A DNA stretch of 21,607 nucleotides, taken from the NCBI GenBank assembly GCA_035763085.1, contig DASUBV010000386.1, forward strand, positions 1-21,607, read 5' to 3'. Each line of letters opens with the position of its first letter. The stretch's first letter is position 1. Made by a program: the position numbers and the translations under genes. The notes beneath the pieces are model-generated. The model worked only from the letters and a program-made list of their open reading frames with translations. It made no database searches and was not told the DNA's origin. Positions 7,975 to 15,361 of this stretch are shown in pieces. The stretch is from DASUBV01 sp035763085. GTDB lineage: Bacteria; Actinomycetota; Actinomycetes; Streptosporangiales; Streptosporangiaceae.

Positions 7975-9390
7975 GTGCATGACTTCGACCTGCTCGTCAT
8001 CGGCTCAGGCCCCGGCGGCCAGAAGGCGGCGATCGCGGCGGCCAAGCTGAACAAGAAGGTGGCCATTGTCGAGCGCCCGGAGATGCTCGGCGGCGTGTGC
8101 CTGAACACCGGCACGATCCCGTCGAAGACGCTGCGCGAGGCGGTGCTGTACCTGACCGGCCTGGACCAGCGCGAGATGTACGGGCAGAGCTACCGGGTCA
8201 AGGACGAGATCACCATCGCCGACCTGACCGCCCGGACCCATCATGTGGTCAGCCGGGAGAACGACGTCGTGCGCAGCCAGCTGACCCGCAACCGGGTCAC
8301 CATCCTGACCGGCACGGCCCGGTTCACCAGCCCCGCCTCGGTCGCGGTCTGCGACCTGAGCGGGCGCGCCCGGGAGTGGACGGCGGCCAGCATCGTCATC
8401 GCCACCGGCACCCGGCCGGCCCGGCCGCAGACGGTCGCCTTCGACGAGCGGACGATCATCGACTCCGACGGGATCCTGCACCTGGACAAGGTGCCGCGGT
8501 CGATGGTGGTGGCCGGGGCCGGGGTGATCGGCATCGAGTACGCCTCGATGTTCGCCGCGCTCGGCACCAAGGTCACCGTGGTGGAGCAGCGCGAGCGGAT
8601 GCTGGAGTTCTGCGACATCGAGGTCGTCGAGGCGCTCAAGTACCACCTGCGGGACCTGGCCGTGACCTTCCGCTTCGGCGAGATGGTCGCCTCGGTGGAG
8701 TCGGTGCCCGAGGGCGCCATCGCCTCACTGGCCAGCGGCAAGCGGATCCCGGCCGACACGGTCATGTACTCGGCCGGCCGCCAGGGCCAGACCGACGACC
8801 TGGACCTGGCCAGCGCGGGCCTGGCGGCCGATCAGCGCGGCCGGATCACCGTGGATGAGTTCTTCCGCACCCCGGTGCCCAGCATCTATGCCGTCGGCGA
8901 CGTGATCGGCTTCCCGGCGCTGGCCGCCACCTCGATGGAGCAGGGCCGGCTGGCAGCCCACCATGCCTGCGGGCTGCCGGTGCGCTCAGCGCACCTGCTG
9001 CAGCCGATCGGGATCTACAGCCTGCCGGAGATCAGCTTCATCGGGAAGACCGAGGACCAGCTGACCCGCGAGTGCATCCCGTTCGAGGTCGGCGTGTCCC
9101 GGTACCGGGAGCTGGCCCGCGGGCAGATCATCGGGGACTCCTACGGGGTGCTCAAGCTGCTGGTGTCACCGGAGGACCGCCGCCTGCTCGGGGTGCACGT
9201 CTTCGGCACCGGCGCGACCGAGCTGGTGCACATCGGCCAGGCCGTCATGGGCTGCGGCGGCACCGTCGACTACCTGGTGGACGCGGTCTTCAACTACCCG
9301 ACGCTGGCCGAGTCCTACAAGGTGGCCGCGCTGGACGCGACCAACAAGATGCGCGAGATCGAGCGGTTCTCGCATCTGCCGCAGGGCTGA
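7975..9390 (+). CDS. sthA: Soluble (Si-specific) NAD(P)+ transhydrogenase
   Basis: A 471-residue cytoplasmic FAD flavoprotein of the pyridine nucleotide-disulfide reductase fold that exchanges reducing equivalents between NADPH and NAD+. The FAD-binding GSGPGG is at residues 10-15. The position of the redox disulfide reads VCLNTGTIPSKTL: Cys42 is present but the second Cys is Thr47. The NAD(P) Rossmann motif GAGVIGIEYASMF is near 180. The C-terminal His of lipoamide dehydrogenases is replaced: FNYPTLAES. Loss of the second Cys and of this His separates SthA from disulfide reductases such as LpdA or mycothione reductase, so the assignment is confident. The GTG start at 7975 directly precedes the conserved N-terminus; no strong ribosome site is visible. 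It is monocistronic, divergent from the unknown membrane protein. Confidence 0.93.
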   Translation: MHDFDLLVIGSGPGGQKAAIAAAKLNKKVAIVERPEMLGGVCLNTGTIPSKTLREAVLYLTGLDQREMYGQSYRVKDEITIADLTARTHHVVSRENDVVRSQLTRNRVTILTGTARFTSPASVAVCDLSGRAREWTAASIVIATGTRPARPQTVAFDERTIIDSDGILHLDKVPRSMVVAGAGVIGIEYASMFAALGTKVTVVEQRERMLEFCDIEVVEALKYHLRDLAVTFRFGEMVASVESVPEGAIASLASGKRIPADTVMYSAGRQGQTDDLDLASAGLAADQRGRITVDEFFRTPVPSIYAVGDVIGFPALAATSMEQGRLAAHHACGLPVRSAHLLQPIGIYSLPEISFIGKTEDQLTRECIPFEVGVSRYRELARGQIIGDSYGVLKLLVSPEDRRLLGVHVFGTGATELVHIGQAVMGCGGTVDYLVDAVFNYPTLAESYKVAALDATNKMREIERFSHLPQG

Positions 9391-9487
9391 GCAAGCGAAG
9401 CGGCGCAGCGCGGCGCCGCCGGGGAGCCTGCGGGCGCCCCGGCGCGAGCGGGATGCGCAGCCAGCCGCGGCGGTGCAGCGCGGGCGA

Positions 9488-9718
9488 CTACCCCCCGCAG
9501 CCGCAGGCCCCGCCGCAGCAGCCGCCGCCCCCGCCGCGGGGAGCCGGGTCAGGCGATCCGGCCCGGCCGCCGACGGCGACCGTCGACAGCAGCTTGACGG
9601 TGTCGTCGTGGCCCTGCGGGCACGTCGCCGGGTCGGACGCCTGGCTCATCGGCCGGGCCTGCTCGAAGGTGTCTCCGCAGGCCCGGCACCGGTACTCATA
9701 ACGTGGCACGTCACACAT
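9488..9718 (-). CDS. FmdB-family zinc ribbon protein
   Basis: A 76-residue protein with the FmdB/CxxC_CxxC regulatory-type zinc ribbon. PRYEYRCRACGDTFEQARPM holds the first CxxC (Cys11 and Cys14), and TCPQGH marks the second knuckle. The C-terminus is low in complexity and Gly/Cys-rich (GGGGGCCGGACGCGG), as in many actinobacterial members. The second zinc pair is not a clean CxxC, since the ribbon shows a single Cys followed by a His, so it may bind zinc as Cys3His or use tail cysteines. The start is ATG at 9718; an internal GTG three codons later would give the more usual VPRYEYRC beginning. The gene lies 24 bases after the secreted-protein stop on the same strand, possibly co-transcribed. 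The biochemical role of the family is not settled. Confidence 0.85.
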   Translation of the reverse strand: MCDVPRYEYRCRACGDTFEQARPMSQASDPATCPQGHDDTVKLLSTVAVGGRAGSPDPAPRGGGGGCCGGACGCGG

Positions 9719-9742
9719 GGTATGCCGGGCCGGGCGCTGCCT

Positions 9743-10231
9743 CTACACGTGGAAGGTCCAGGTCTGCGGGTGGCGCTTCTTGCCGTGGGCGTTGAACCGG
9801 GTCGGATGGTGCCGGGTGTAGACCACCGTGAGCCGGGTGAACTTCCACTGGTCCAGGTGCCCGCGCTTTTTGGCCCGCCAGAGATTGACCAGCACGTGGA
9901 ACCGGCGGAAATGCCCGGCGCCGCAGCTGGGGATGCAGTTGTTCAGGTGCTCGACGCCGCTGCCGAAGGCCACGTGCCGCCAGCTCACCCAGCGCAGCCC
10001 GGTCAGGAAGTCGTTTCCGTCGCCGCAGCTGAGGACGAACTTGCGCGGCATGACCTGGCCGTGGAACTTGCAGGTGACCAGGACCACCGGGCCATTCCAG
10101 GCGGGCCTGGCCTGCGGGGCCTGGCGGGTCACCGACGCGGCGGCCGGTACCGTGCCGGCCAGCGCGATGGCGCTCGCGCAGACAGCCACCGCGGCCACGG
10201 CCTTGCTGCGGTGCAGAAATGAGAATCTCAT
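9743..10231 (-). CDS. Small secreted protein with four conserved-looking cysteines, function unknown
   Basis: A 162-residue protein with a classical Sec signal: basic MRFSFLHRSK, a hydrophobic Ala/Val core, and a likely cleavage site near residue 31-33 (VPAAAS). The mature part has cysteines in VTCKF, LSCGDGNDFLTGLRW and NNCIPSCGAG, suggesting two disulfides. It contains many aromatic and His residues and ends QTWTFHV. It resembles uncharacterised secreted actinobacterial proteins that share the 'CGDGNDxLTGL' and 'NNCxPxC' segments; I know of no assigned function. The start is the ATG at 10231, nine bases after a perfect AGGAGG. That ribosome site overlaps a 9-bp inverted repeat, so translation may be controlled (see 10243-10275). 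The FmdB-type gene follows 24 bases later. Confidence 0.82.
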   Translation of the reverse strand: MRFSFLHRSKAVAAVAVCASAIALAGTVPAAASVTRQAPQARPAWNGPVVLVTCKFHGQVMPRKFVLSCGDGNDFLTGLRWVSWRHVAFGSGVEHLNNCIPSCGAGHFRRFHVLVNLWRAKKRGHLDQWKFTRLTVVYTRHHPTRFNAHGKKRHPQTWTFHV

Positions 10232-10266
10232 GGGCGTTTGCCTCCTAGCAGTTTCTGGCCATTCAT
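10228..10266 (-). other. Possible 12-codon leader mini-frame coupled to the secreted protein
   Basis: Within the hairpin loop an ATG opens a frame of 12 codons (MNGQKLLGGKRP). Its TGA overlaps the start codon of the secreted protein in an ATGA arrangement. No Shine-Dalgarno precedes it, so it would need a leaderless message or re-initiation. A second short frame, MARNC, starts at 10262 and stops at 10245. Both may be chance in so short a stretch. Confidence 0.25.
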
Positions 10267-10275
10267 CTGCTAGGA
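10243..10275 (-). promoter_or_regulatory. 5'-UTR hairpin that occludes the ribosome-binding site of the secreted protein gene
   Basis: Perfect 9-base arms TCCTAGCAG (10243-10251) and CTGCTAGGA (10267-10275) enclose a 15-base loop. Read as minus-strand mRNA, the 3' arm of the hairpin includes AGGA of the AGGAGG ribosome site that serves the ATG at 10231, so the folded form would mask part of it. At DNA level the same symmetry could be a repressor operator. Confidence 0.5.
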
Positions 10276-10288
10276 CGCCAGCGAGTAG

Positions 10289-10339
10289 CGGAAAAGGTGA
10301 GCGCGCCCGATCACGGTTGGGCATCGCTCGCCTTTTCCG
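10289..10339 (-). terminator. Long hairpin, probable terminator after the MFS gene
   Basis: 15-base arms (10289-10303 and 10325-10339) pair with one mismatch position that can wobble. A second short stem (GCCC/GGGC) lies inside the 21-base loop. The element lies 40 bases past the stop of the MFS gene on the minus strand, and the descending arm ends in TTTTCCG. The size and regularity are well beyond chance, and terminator function fits the position. Confidence 0.65.
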
Positions 10340-10378
10340 GCCGCCGGGGAATGCGCGGGTGCCCGCTTCCGGGCCTGA

Positions 10379-12271
10379 TTACGTCTGGGTCTCCTCCGGG
10401 AGCCGGGCCGGAACCCGGTTCCGCGGGCCGGGCGGAAGCCCGCCGCCGGTCCCGTGCGGCATCACGTCCTGCGCGCCGGCCCCGCCATGGCTGGCATCGC
10501 CGGCCGCGGCGGCCGCGGCGGCCGGGAGGACGGCGCCGGCGGGCGGCTCGGCGTAGATGTAGTGGCGGCCGCGGGTCATGGAGATCAGCGCGCCCGCCAG
10601 CGACAGGATGATGGCGGCGGTGAACACGACGACCAGGCCGTGGTGGAACGGGCCGGCCACCAGGTTCGGGAAGAACTCCTTGCTGGTCAGGGTGCTGGCG
10701 TTGGCCCGCGACAGCCGGGGCAGCACGTGGTAGGGCTTCAGCAGGGCGGCGATCGGGTTGTAGCCCAGGAAGGAGGCGAACAGGGTGCTGACCGGCGGCA
10801 GGTGCGAGACATGGGCGGCCACGGCGGCGGGCACGCCCCTGGCCCGCAGCCCGGCCGACAGGGTCTGTGGCAGCGCGGCGGCCAGCCCGGCGATCATCAG
10901 CGAGAAGAAGATGCCGATCGACAGGGACATGCCGGAGTTCTGGAAGGTGGAGCGCATGCCCGAGGCGGCGCCGCGGTGCCGGGCCGGGACGCTGCTCATG
11001 ATGGCCGAGGTGTTCGGGGAGGCGAACAGCCCCGAGCCCAGGCCGTTGCAGCAGATGATGAGGGCGAACAGCCAGTAGGGGAAGTCGACGGGCAGCAGCA
11101 GCAGCCCGGTGAACGCGGCCGCCCCGACGACCAGGCCGCCGGTGGCGAACAGCCGCGGGCCGTACTTGTCCGACAGCCACCCGGACACCGGGCCGGCGAT
11201 CAGGAACCCGGCGGTCAGCGGCAGCATGTAGATGCCGGCCCACAGCGGCGTCTCGGAGAAGGAGTAGCCGTGCAGCGGCAGCCAGATGCCCTGCAGCCAG
11301 AAGATCAGCATGAACTGCAGGCCGCCGCGGGCGATGGAGCCCAGCAGGCTCGCGGCGTTGCCGGCGGCGAAGGCGCGGATCTTGAACAGGCCGAGCGCGA
11401 ACATGGGCTCGGCCGTGTGCGCCTCGACGAAGCAGAACACCACCAGGATGGCCGCGCCGCCGATCAGCCCGGACAGCACGAACGGGCTGGCCCAGCCGGT
11501 CGGGCTGGACCCGTAGGGCTGGATGCCGTAGGTGATGGCGATCAGCAGCAGGCTGGCGCCGGCGGCGAAGGTGATGTTGCCCCACCAGTCCAGCCGGGCC
11601 CGCCGGGTGGTGGCGATCTCACGCAGCTTCTTGTAGGACCAGATGGTGCCGAACACGCCGATCGGCACGTTGACCCAGAAGACGAGCCGCCAGTCGACAG
11701 CGGCCAGCAGGCCGCCGAGCAGCAGCCCGACGAACTGGCCGGAGATGCCGGCGATCTGGTTGATGCCCAGCGCCATGCCGCGCTTGTTGGCCGGGAACGC
11801 GTCGGTCAGGATCGCCGCCGAGTTGGACATCAGCATCGAGCCGCCGAAGGCCTGCACCATCCGGCCGATGATCAGCCACAGCGCGCCGCCGCCGCCCTTG
11901 AGCGGGTCCAGCGACAGCGCGATCGAGGCCAGGGTGAACACCACGAAGCCGAGGTTGTAGATCCGCACCCGGCCGAACATGTCGCCGAGCCGGCCCAGGG
12001 TGACCACCAGCACGGCCGTGACCAGCAGGTACCCGATGATCATCCACAGCAGGTAGCTGATGTTGCCCGGCGCGGAGGGGTCAAGGTGGATGCCGCGGAA
12101 GATCGCGGGCATCGCGATGATCACGATCGACGCGTCGATCGTGGCCATCGTCATGCTGAGGGTGGTGTTGGAGAGCGCGACCCACCGGTACCGGCCGCCG
12201 TGCCCGGCTGAGGCGGATCCTGCTGGTGACTGGCGGCCCTGTCCCGGGGTACTGGCTGTCGCTCTGCGCAC
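10379..12271 (-). CDS. MFS drug transporter, DHA2 family (EmrB/QacA type, 14 helices)
   Basis: A 630-residue inner-membrane proton antiporter, probably exporting drugs or metabolites. TM1 contains TMATIDASIVIIAMPAI (residues 41-57), and MFS motif A, GRLGDMFGRVR, is at 93-103. The antiporter motif C region falls near GISGQFVGLLLGG. Fourteen hydrophobic segments are followed by a 60-residue extracytoplasmic loop before the last helix and a Pro/Ala/Gly-rich cytoplasmic tail of about 60 residues. That loop and tail explain the length above the usual 500 or so. The frame can start at TTG 12310, but GTG at 12271 is preferred because TTG lies inside an inverted repeat (12295-12312) that looks like an operator. 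The ribosome site is weak either way. It follows the methyltransferase on the same strand by about 100 bases. The substrate is not predictable. Confidence 0.9.
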   Translation of the reverse strand: MRRATASTPGQGRQSPAGSASAGHGGRYRWVALSNTTLSMTMATIDASIVIIAMPAIFRGIHLDPSAPGNISYLLWMIIGYLLVTAVLVVTLGRLGDMFGRVRIYNLGFVVFTLASIALSLDPLKGGGGALWLIIGRMVQAFGGSMLMSNSAAILTDAFPANKRGMALGINQIAGISGQFVGLLLGGLLAAVDWRLVFWVNVPIGVFGTIWSYKKLREIATTRRARLDWWGNITFAAGASLLLIAITYGIQPYGSSPTGWASPFVLSGLIGGAAILVVFCFVEAHTAEPMFALGLFKIRAFAAGNAASLLGSIARGGLQFMLIFWLQGIWLPLHGYSFSETPLWAGIYMLPLTAGFLIAGPVSGWLSDKYGPRLFATGGLVVGAAAFTGLLLLPVDFPYWLFALIICCNGLGSGLFASPNTSAIMSSVPARHRGAASGMRSTFQNSGMSLSIGIFFSLMIAGLAAALPQTLSAGLRARGVPAAVAAHVSHLPPVSTLFASFLGYNPIAALLKPYHVLPRLSRANASTLTSKEFFPNLVAGPFHHGLVVVFTAAIILSLAGALISMTRGRHYIYAEPPAGAVLPAAAAAAAGDASHGGAGAQDVMPHGTGGGLPPGPRNRVPARLPEETQT

Positions 12272-12294
12272 GACGATCCACGATACCGCGAGAC

Positions 12295-12312
12295 AGTTGC
12301 TTAACGGCAACT
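12295..12312. promoter_or_regulatory. Inverted repeat, candidate MarR/TetR-type operator of the MFS gene
   Basis: AGTTGC and GCAACT are separated by six bases (TTAACG), in a locally AT-richer stretch 24-41 bases upstream of the preferred MFS start. The position and symmetry fit a repressor site overlapping the promoter, as is common for efflux pumps. No regulator gene is adjacent. Confidence 0.5.
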
Positions 12313-12373
12313 ACTTATCTGAGCTCCTGAGCCGGGCGTGCCCGGGCTGGGGCCGGCGGACCGGGCGGCCGGG

Positions 12374-13216
12374 CTAGCGGCGGACGGCCATCCGGATCCG
12401 GTAGGTCCACCACCAGGTGCGCGGGCCGGGCAGGCGGCGGGCCGCGACGGCGCGCAGGGCGGCCAGGCCGATCTGCTCCTCGCTGGCGCCGGCCGCCAGC
12501 AGCGCGGCGGTGCCGCCCTGGGACAGCGCCACGCCGACCAGGCGCCCGGCGTCGCCCTGCTCGGTGGCGTGCACCGCGATCTCGGTGCCGTCCCGGAACA
12601 GCCCGCTGGACATGATCGCGTCCAGGTGCCGCTGCTTGTCGGCGCGTCGCGGGCTGAGCCCGCCGGCCGCCTCGGTGGCCCGCGCCTGGTCCTCGAAGGC
12701 CCGGTAGGCGGCATCGGTCTCGGCGTCAATGCACGGCGGCCAGTCGCAGTCGTAGGCGGCGAAGACACCGCCGGGGCGCAGGATGCGGGCGATCTCGGGC
12801 AGCGCGCGGCCGGCGTCGAACCAGTGCATGGCCTGGCTGGCGGTGACGATGTCGGCGGCCCCGGCGGGCAGGCCGGTGTCCTCGGCGGTGCCCGGCCGCA
12901 CGGTGAACCGGGTCGGGCCGGCCGCGGCCGCCGCGGTGGCCGGGCTGGCGCCCGGTCCCGGCCGGGCGCCCAGCCGCTGCGCGGCCAGGGCGCGCATCTG
13001 CTCGCCCGGCTCGACGGCGATCACCTCGCGGGCCCGGCCGGCCCAGATCAGCGCAGACAGGCCGCTGCCGGCGCCCAGGTCGATGACGGCGGGCCGGGCG
13101 GTGCCCGACCACTGGGCGAGCACCGCGGCGATCTCGGCCGGGGGATGCGGGCGGACGGCGTCGTACTCGGCGGCGATCCCGGCGAACCGGGTGACGGCGT
13201 CAGGCGTGTGCGGCAT
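12374..13216 (-). CDS. Class I SAM-dependent methyltransferase
   Basis: A 280-residue Rossmann-fold methyltransferase. SAM-binding motif I, VIDLGAGSGLSAL, lies at residues 44-56, the acidic residue ending motif II is in VIAVEPGEQM, and TASQAMHWFD marks motif IV. RILRPGGVFAAYD is the typical post-motif strand of the UbiE/Methyltransf_11 type. The opening TRFAGIAAEYDAVRPHPP is a common N-terminus of this subgroup. The ATG at 13216 has GGGAG six bases before it and is preferred to the in-frame GTG at 13240. The target molecule (small metabolite or fatty acid) cannot be told. The gene lies 90 bases downstream of the Nudix gene and upstream of the efflux pump on the same strand, with a palindrome just before it (13292-13303). 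Confidence 0.88.
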   Translation of the reverse strand: MPHTPDAVTRFAGIAAEYDAVRPHPPAEIAAVLAQWSGTARPAVIDLGAGSGLSALIWAGRAREVIAVEPGEQMRALAAQRLGARPGPGASPATAAAAAGPTRFTVRPGTAEDTGLPAGAADIVTASQAMHWFDAGRALPEIARILRPGGVFAAYDCDWPPCIDAETDAAYRAFEDQARATEAAGGLSPRRADKQRHLDAIMSSGLFRDGTEIAVHATEQGDAGRLVGVALSQGGTAALLAAGASEEQIGLAALRAVAARRLPGPRTWWWTYRIRMAVRR

Positions 13217-13291
13217 GGCGGCTCCCGCGGCACCGGTCACCCCGGGCCGGCGCGCCAGGGTGGCTCGACGTCCAGCTAGTGAGTCAGATAG

Positions 13292-13303
13292 CTTGACGTC
13301 AAG
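13292..13303. promoter_or_regulatory. Perfect palindrome CTTGACGTCAAG, candidate operator
   Basis: A perfect 12-base palindrome lies in the 90-base gap between the Nudix stop and the methyltransferase start, flanked by AT-rich sequence. On the minus strand it includes TTGACG, a good -35 element, so a bound dimer would block the methyltransferase promoter. The form is typical of MarR-type sites. Confidence 0.5.
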
Positions 13304-13306
13304 ATA

Positions 13307-13828
13307 TTAGTCCCCGTGCCGTCCGCTGCCCGCCTGGCCCCCCGGCCGGCCCGGCCCGGCGGGCTCGATGCTGGCCGCCGTCGCGCAGTCAGCGGCGAAG
13401 GTGATCCGGGCCGCGACGTGCTCGCCGGCCAGCGCCCGCGGCATCCAGTACCGGGCGTCGTCCCACATCAGGTCGAAGGGCAGCGCGTCCTCGGGGTACC
13501 AGCGCGGCGCGATCTCCTCCGACTCGGCGGGCTCGCCGGTGAAGCAGGAGGTCAGGTAGACCTGCGCGGTCTGGTCCCACGACGGCCGCCAGGGGAACCG
13601 GAACTCGATGCTGGCCACGTGCTCCAGCATGTCGGCCGAGACGATGAGGCCCGATTCCTCCTCGACCTCGCGGGCCGCCGCGGCGGCGGGCTTCTCGCCG
13701 GGCTCGATGTGGCCGCCGAGGCCCACCCAGCGGCCCTGCCCGAAGCCGGTCTTCTTCAGGCCGAGCAGGACCTCAGGGCCGGCGGCCGTGGTACGGCGGA
13801 TCAGGCACAGGCAGGTCCGGGTCAGCAT
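13307..13828 (-). CDS. Nudix hydrolase (MutT / 8-oxo-dGTP diphosphatase-like)
   Basis: A 173-residue protein with a complete Nudix box: GGHIEPGEKPAAAAAREVEE followed by ESGL, residues 38-61, including the REVEEESG core that binds the metal. It cleaves nucleoside diphosphates linked to another moiety. The overall layout (LTRTCLCLI start, GQGRWVGLGGHIEPGE, a WDDARYWMP segment near residue 121) resembles MTH1-like sanitising enzymes for oxidised purine nucleotides. The C-terminal 20 residues are a Gly/Pro-rich tail. The start is ATG at 13828, with no strong ribosome site. Substrate preference is inferred from family resemblance only. Confidence 0.88.
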   Translation of the reverse strand: MLTRTCLCLIRRTTAAGPEVLLGLKKTGFGQGRWVGLGGHIEPGEKPAAAAAREVEEESGLIVSADMLEHVASIEFRFPWRPSWDQTAQVYLTSCFTGEPAESEEIAPRWYPEDALPFDLMWDDARYWMPRALAGEHVAARITFAADCATAASIEPAGPGRPGGQAGSGRHGD

Positions 13829-13865
13829 GGCCAGCCAGCGTAGCCGCGCGGCCCGGGCAGTGTCT

Positions 13866-13879
13866 GGCGGCGCGCCGCC
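13866..13879. terminator. Perfect GC palindrome in the gap upstream of the Nudix gene, possible terminator
   Basis: GGCGGCGCGCCGCC is a perfect 14-base palindrome between the stop of the S33 hydrolase (13967) and the start of the Nudix gene (13828). As RNA it has a minimal loop. The 138-base gap holds nothing else I can name. It may end hydrolase transcription, but the evidence is weak. Confidence 0.25.
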
Positions 13880-13966
13880 CGTCAGGCCGGCCCGCCGGGC
13901 TTGCGCCGCTGCGCCGCCCGCTGGCCGGGCTGCGCGCCGCGGCCGCGCGGCCGGCGGGGAGCGCGC

Positions 13967-15250
13967 CTAGATCTCGCCCCGGGCCATGCTGATCAGCCGG
14001 TCCAGGACGCCGCCGTTGCTGACCCGCAGGCCGTCGTGCTCGAACTCGTTGGTGACCCAGGGCCGCAGGCCCCGGACGGCGGCCGCGGTCTGCAGCGAGA
14101 ACGTGACCGGCACGTACATGTCCTCGAAGTAGACCGCGGCGGCGGCCGGGACCGGGCACTCCGCCAGCCGGGCCGCGTCATACAGCCGCGGCCAGCCCTC
14201 GCGGCCGGCCAGCTCCTGCGCCGCGCCCGCCAGCGGCGCCAGCACCGGGTCGTTCTCGAACATCCAGGGGTAGATCATCTCGCCGGTGAACATCAGCGGC
14301 TCGTCGCCGTCGGTGGCACGGGCCGCGTCGAACTCAGCGAACTCGGCCCGGACCCGCTGCGCGGCCCACCGGGTGGCCGGGCCGTGGGAGTACTCAGCCT
14401 CATGCAGCAGCGCGTACAGCGGGGCCGAGGCCAGCGACAAGATCACCTCTGCCCGGGACAGGAAGTCGTCGTTGAGCTCGGCTCCGGCGAACGGGTCCTC
14501 GAGCAGGTAGTGCAGGGTGTGGCTGCCGGTGCTGGAGCCGAGCATCAGGCCCAGGGACTGGAACGCCTCGACCGTCAGCAGCATCCCGCCGGGCAGCCGG
14601 CCCGGGCTGGCGGCCAGGCTCCGCGCGACCTGCCGGGCCCGCTCGACGTCGGCCGGGTAGCGCTCGTAGTGCGCCCGGTTCTTGGCCGCGACGACCGGGT
14701 AGGTCTGCCGGTAGACATCATCAGCGGTGGTGTCCAGGCCCGGCAGCCCGCCGGTGATGAAGGCCTCGCGCAGCCCGCCGGCCGCCTGCGACAGGTAGGC
14801 CACCGTGCAGAAGCCGCCGAAGCTCTGCCCCAGCACGCTCCACGGGTCGCCGCCGGTGACCTGCGGCCGGATCAGCTCGGCGTCGGCCACGATCGAGTCA
14901 GCGCGAAAATGCGCCAGGTAGTCGGCCTGGGCCTTGGGGGAGCCCAGCGCGGCCAGGGTCCGGCGGTTGGCCGGCGTGGACCGGCCGGTGCCGCGCTGGT
15001 CGAGCAGCAGCACCCGGTACTCGCGCAGCGCCCGGTCCAGCCAGCCTTCCCGGCCGACCGGCCGCTGGGCGCCGTGCCCCGGGCCGCCCTGCAGGAAGAC
15101 CAGCCAGGGCAGGTCGGCGGCGGTAGCGTCGGCGGCGACGACCTCGCGGGCGAAGATCTCGATCTGCTCGCCGCCGGGGCGGCCGTGATCGAGCGGGACG
15201 CTGAAGGTCCGGTCGGTCAGGATGGTGCCGGGCTGCCGGTAGCTCGTCAT
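13967..15250 (-). CDS. Alpha/beta hydrolase, proline iminopeptidase-like (peptidase S33)
   Basis: A 427-residue alpha/beta-hydrolase. The oxyanion segment LVFLQGGPG is at residues 50-58, LLDQRGTGRSTP at 83-93 is diagnostic of the S33 prolyl aminopeptidase family, and the nucleophile elbow GQSFGG puts the catalytic Ser at 143. The acid is probably Asp377 (YFEDMYVP) and the base His405 (NEFEHDGLR). The length matches the larger actinobacterial aminopeptidase subgroup. No signal peptide is visible, so it should be cytoplasmic, removing N-terminal residues such as proline from peptides. The start is the ATG at 15250; a GTG at 15268 is in frame but less likely. It is divergent from the thioesterase at 15362. 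Confidence 0.9.
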   Translation of the reverse strand: MTSYRQPGTILTDRTFSVPLDHGRPGGEQIEIFAREVVAADATAADLPWLVFLQGGPGHGAQRPVGREGWLDRALREYRVLLLDQRGTGRSTPANRRTLAALGSPKAQADYLAHFRADSIVADAELIRPQVTGGDPWSVLGQSFGGFCTVAYLSQAAGGLREAFITGGLPGLDTTADDVYRQTYPVVAAKNRAHYERYPADVERARQVARSLAASPGRLPGGMLLTVEAFQSLGLMLGSSTGSHTLHYLLEDPFAGAELNDDFLSRAEVILSLASAPLYALLHEAEYSHGPATRWAAQRVRAEFAEFDAARATDGDEPLMFTGEMIYPWMFENDPVLAPLAGAAQELAGREGWPRLYDAARLAECPVPAAAAVYFEDMYVPVTFSLQTAAAVRGLRPWVTNEFEHDGLRVSNGGVLDRLISMARGEI

Positions 15251-15335
15251 GATCGTTAACTTACCCACCCCAGATCGCCGGCGCCGCCGGCCCGGTCATC
15301 CGGGCGGGTACCCGGCCCCGGCGCCGGTATATCGT

Positions 15336-15351
15336 CGCGGGTAACCCCGCG
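15336..15351. promoter_or_regulatory. Short hairpin in the divergent promoter region
   Basis: CGCGGG-TAAC-CCCGCG forms a 6-bp stem ten bases before the thioesterase start, just after GTATAT, which could be a -10 element. It may be an operator or leader hairpin, but a chance origin is possible. Confidence 0.25.
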
Positions 15352-15361
15352 CCCGGCCCCG

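Noticed and set aside
10454..12211. 585-codon plus-strand frame opposite the MFS pump
   Set aside because: Gly/Gln/Arg/His-rich antisense product of a GC-rich membrane-protein gene; the minus strand shows MFS motifs and regular helices.
13901..15259. 452-codon plus-strand frame opposite the S33 hydrolase
   Set aside because: No recognisable domain; the hydrolase on the minus strand has the full catalytic motifs.
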